Positions 41,628 through 42,788 of a stretch of DNA of 42,788 nt are shown here, in pieces. The stretch covers positions 1 through 42,788 of the forward strand of contig CALEMP010000167.1 in assembly GCA_937910685.1 (NCBI GenBank). The letters run 5' to 3'. The notes under the pieces are model-generated. The model was not told the origin of the DNA. It was given only the letters and a program-made list of their open reading frames with translations, and searched no databases. The DNA is from an uncultured bacterium. GTDB taxonomy: Bacteria > Planctomycetota > UBA1135 > GCA-002686595. The position numbers were made by a program, and so were the translations under genes. Every line of letters begins with the position of its first letter. Positions within the stretch are counted from its first letter, which is position 1.

Positions 41628-42098
41628 CTAGCGCCCCGGGCCCTCGCGCAGGAGCACCTCATACAGACGAATGAACCCCGATCGTTCGCCCATGGAAATC
41701 AAAGCGTCGTCATTGTGCTCGGCCCTGGCAGCGAGGGAATGCAAGCCGCGCCCCGCCAAGATCTCCGCAGCGCTTTGAATCATGCCCTTCGACATGCCCC
41801 GTCGCCGGAAAGCATCAGCGGTCCATAGCAGCAAAACCATGGGGGTCTCATCCCCCACTAGGGGATCGATCAAGGGACCAGTAACGATCAAGCCCACGGT
41901 TTCTCCATCCGGCCCAACCGTCTGAAGAATCACCCCTGTGGGCGATTGGAGCACTCTCTGCAGCAGTTTCAGGCCGCAATCCTCAGGCGCTGGATCGTTG
42001 CGTAATTCCTCGCAAGAGCGCTCGACCAGTCTCTGGGCTAGGGGAGCAAGGGCCTCGCAATCGGCGGGATCGGAAATCTCTTTTAGACTTAGGTTCAT
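41628..42098 (-). CDS. GNAT-family N-acetyltransferase-like protein
   Basis: 156 residues from ATG 42098. The acetyl-CoA pyrophosphate loop is AFRRRGMSKGMIQSAAE (R/Q-x-x-G-x-G/A type) after a VLLLWTADA strand, then ARAEHNDDALISMGERSGFIRLYEVLLR, which fits GNAT motif B (N...A...Y/F..GF). The N-terminal ~60 residues are helical. The substrate is unknown. It lies 13 nt downstream of the RND gene on the same strand, so it may belong to that transcript. Confidence 0.75.
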   Translation of the reverse strand: MNLSLKEISDPADCEALAPLAQRLVERSCEELRNDPAPEDCGLKLLQRVLQSPTGVILQTVGPDGETVGLIVTGPLIDPLVGDETPMVLLLWTADAFRRRGMSKGMIQSAAEILAGRGLHSLAARAEHNDDALISMGERSGFIRLYEVLLREGPGR

Positions 42099-42111
42099 AG
42101 GAACGAGCAAC

Positions 42112-42788
42112 TCAGGAGGGAATGGAACGGGGACTGGGCATAGGGGCCCGAGCAAAACGGCGCTTGGCCCCCAGTGTCAGATCATCGAGACAGGCCTGCA
42201 CACAGGGCACCAACACCAGCACCAAAATGGTCGCCGCCGCCAATCCAAAGAAGACGCTGATGGCCATCGGCTGCAAGAAACGCGCTTGGCCGCTGGAGAA
42301 AAAGGTCAGGGGCGTCAAGCCCGCCATGGTGGTCACGCTGGTGAGCAAAATCGGCCGGAAGCGCAGGGTGCCCGCTTCGATCAAAGAGGCCATGTGCTCG
42401 ACCCCCTGGGCCCGCCGCTGGTTGACGAACTCAATCAAAATCAGCGAGTCATTGACCACCACTCCGCAGAGGGCCAAGAGGCCAATCAAAGACAGCAGAG
42501 TCATGTCGCGACCCATGATCAGGTGCCCCACCACCACGCCCACCAGAGCAAAGGGCACGATGGACATGATCACTAGGGGTTGCAGGTACGAGCGGAATAG
42601 GGTGCCGAGGATTGCAAAGATCAAAGCCAGCGCCACCAGCGAGGCCTTGGCCAAACCAGCGAGGCTGCTTTCCGTGTCATCAAAATCCCCCAGGGGCTTG
42701 AGGGTCGTACCCCCGTGGGTTTGAGGCAAGTCCGAGTAACGCTCAAGCAAGGCACTGACAATATCCCGTGCATTGCCCTGAGTGCGGT
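42112..42788 (-). CDS. RND-family efflux transporter, C-terminal part (runs off window)
   Basis: 225 codons of the 3' end, open to the window edge. The end matches AcrB-type pumps: FRSYLQPLVIMSIVPFALVGV, LIGLLALCGVVVNDSLILIEFVNQRRAQG, and RPILLTSVTTMAGLTPL followed by two more transmembrane helices and a short cytosolic tail. It uses the proton gradient to export drugs or other hydrophobic compounds; substrate-determining parts are outside the window. The full protein would be about 1000 residues. Confidence 0.9.
   Translation of the reverse strand, partial: RTQGNARDIVSALLERYSDLPQTHGGTTLKPLGDFDDTESSLAGLAKASLVALALIFAILGTLFRSYLQPLVIMSIVPFALVGVVVGHLIMGRDMTLLSLIGLLALCGVVVNDSLILIEFVNQRRAQGVEHMASLIEAGTLRFRPILLTSVTTMAGLTPLTFFSSGQARFLQPMAISVFFGLAAATILVLVLVPCVQACLDDLTLGAKRRFARAPMPSPRSIPS

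Noticed and set aside
1..42788. CRISPR arrays, insertion sequences, integrases, att sites
   Set aside because: I looked for regular direct repeats, transposase or integrase motifs and terminal inverted repeats and saw none.

Overview
The window is a GC-rich bacterial chromosome segment, dense and almost free of junk. It encodes a Gram-negative-type envelope (lpxB, an RND exporter, a lipoprotein). It also carries a secreted QW-repeat toroid protein, a sulfatase-fold lipoprotein, NatAB-type ABC modules with a fused CPBP protease, and many TTG/GTG starts. Together these fit Planctomycetota or a neighbouring phylum best. That placement is inference; no rRNA or other taxonomic marker is present. 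I see no tRNA, rRNA, CRISPR array, insertion sequence or phage gene.

Layout. 1-447 (-): 5' part of an alpha/beta hydrolase. 479-6697 (+): six-gene lipid-modification operon (DUF1295 membrane protein, coclaurine-N-methyltransferase-like enzyme, delta-9-type desaturase, COG2907 flavoprotein, DUF1365 protein, CFA-synthase-like methyltransferase), mostly joined by 4-bp start/stop overlaps. 6943-7659 (-): WaaP/RIO-like kinase, divergent from a two-gene ABC exporter (7717-9398). 9395-10093 (-): TPR membrane protein, divergent from lpxB - ECF sigma - anti-sigma - YbjQ - degenerate sulfatase-like lipoprotein (10230-15082). 15095-15769 (-): iodotyrosine-deiodinase-like flavoprotein. 15920-19039 (+): QW-toroid protein and a glycosyltransferase. 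19114-21133 (+): FAH-family enzyme and an M48 protease.

21130-29228 (-): a complete tryptophan operon, trpE-G-D-C-F-B-A, followed by a small chorismate-mutase-like protein and a DAHP synthase with an N-terminal regulatory domain. Every trp junction is a 4-nt overlap. Upstream of trpE is a ribosome-dependent attenuator: a 42-codon leader peptide with tandem Trp codons, a hairpin beginning just after them, a 10-nt antiterminator candidate, and a 14-bp terminator with a T-tract. The operon thus joins entry into the shikimate pathway to the tryptophan branch under a Trp-sensing leader.

29283-32191 (-): aldehyde dehydrogenase, SDR and signal peptidase I. 32589-36717 (+): NatB-NatA-NatB/CPBP exporter. 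36706-38790 (-): EamA transporter fused to a BNR/sialidase-like propeller, preceded by a 39-codon very basic protein (38894-39013) and an unknown membrane protein. 39910-41471 (+): ApaH-like phosphoesterase and a methyltransferase. 41628-42788 (-): GNAT protein and the end of an RND pump.

A recurring signal is the hexamer TAnnnT exactly 6 nt before the start codon of six promoter-proximal genes, including the trp leader peptide. This suggests that leaderless mRNAs are common in this organism. The most noteworthy items are the trp attenuator, the leaderless pattern, the lipid operon, the EamA-propeller fusion and the deiodinase homologue.
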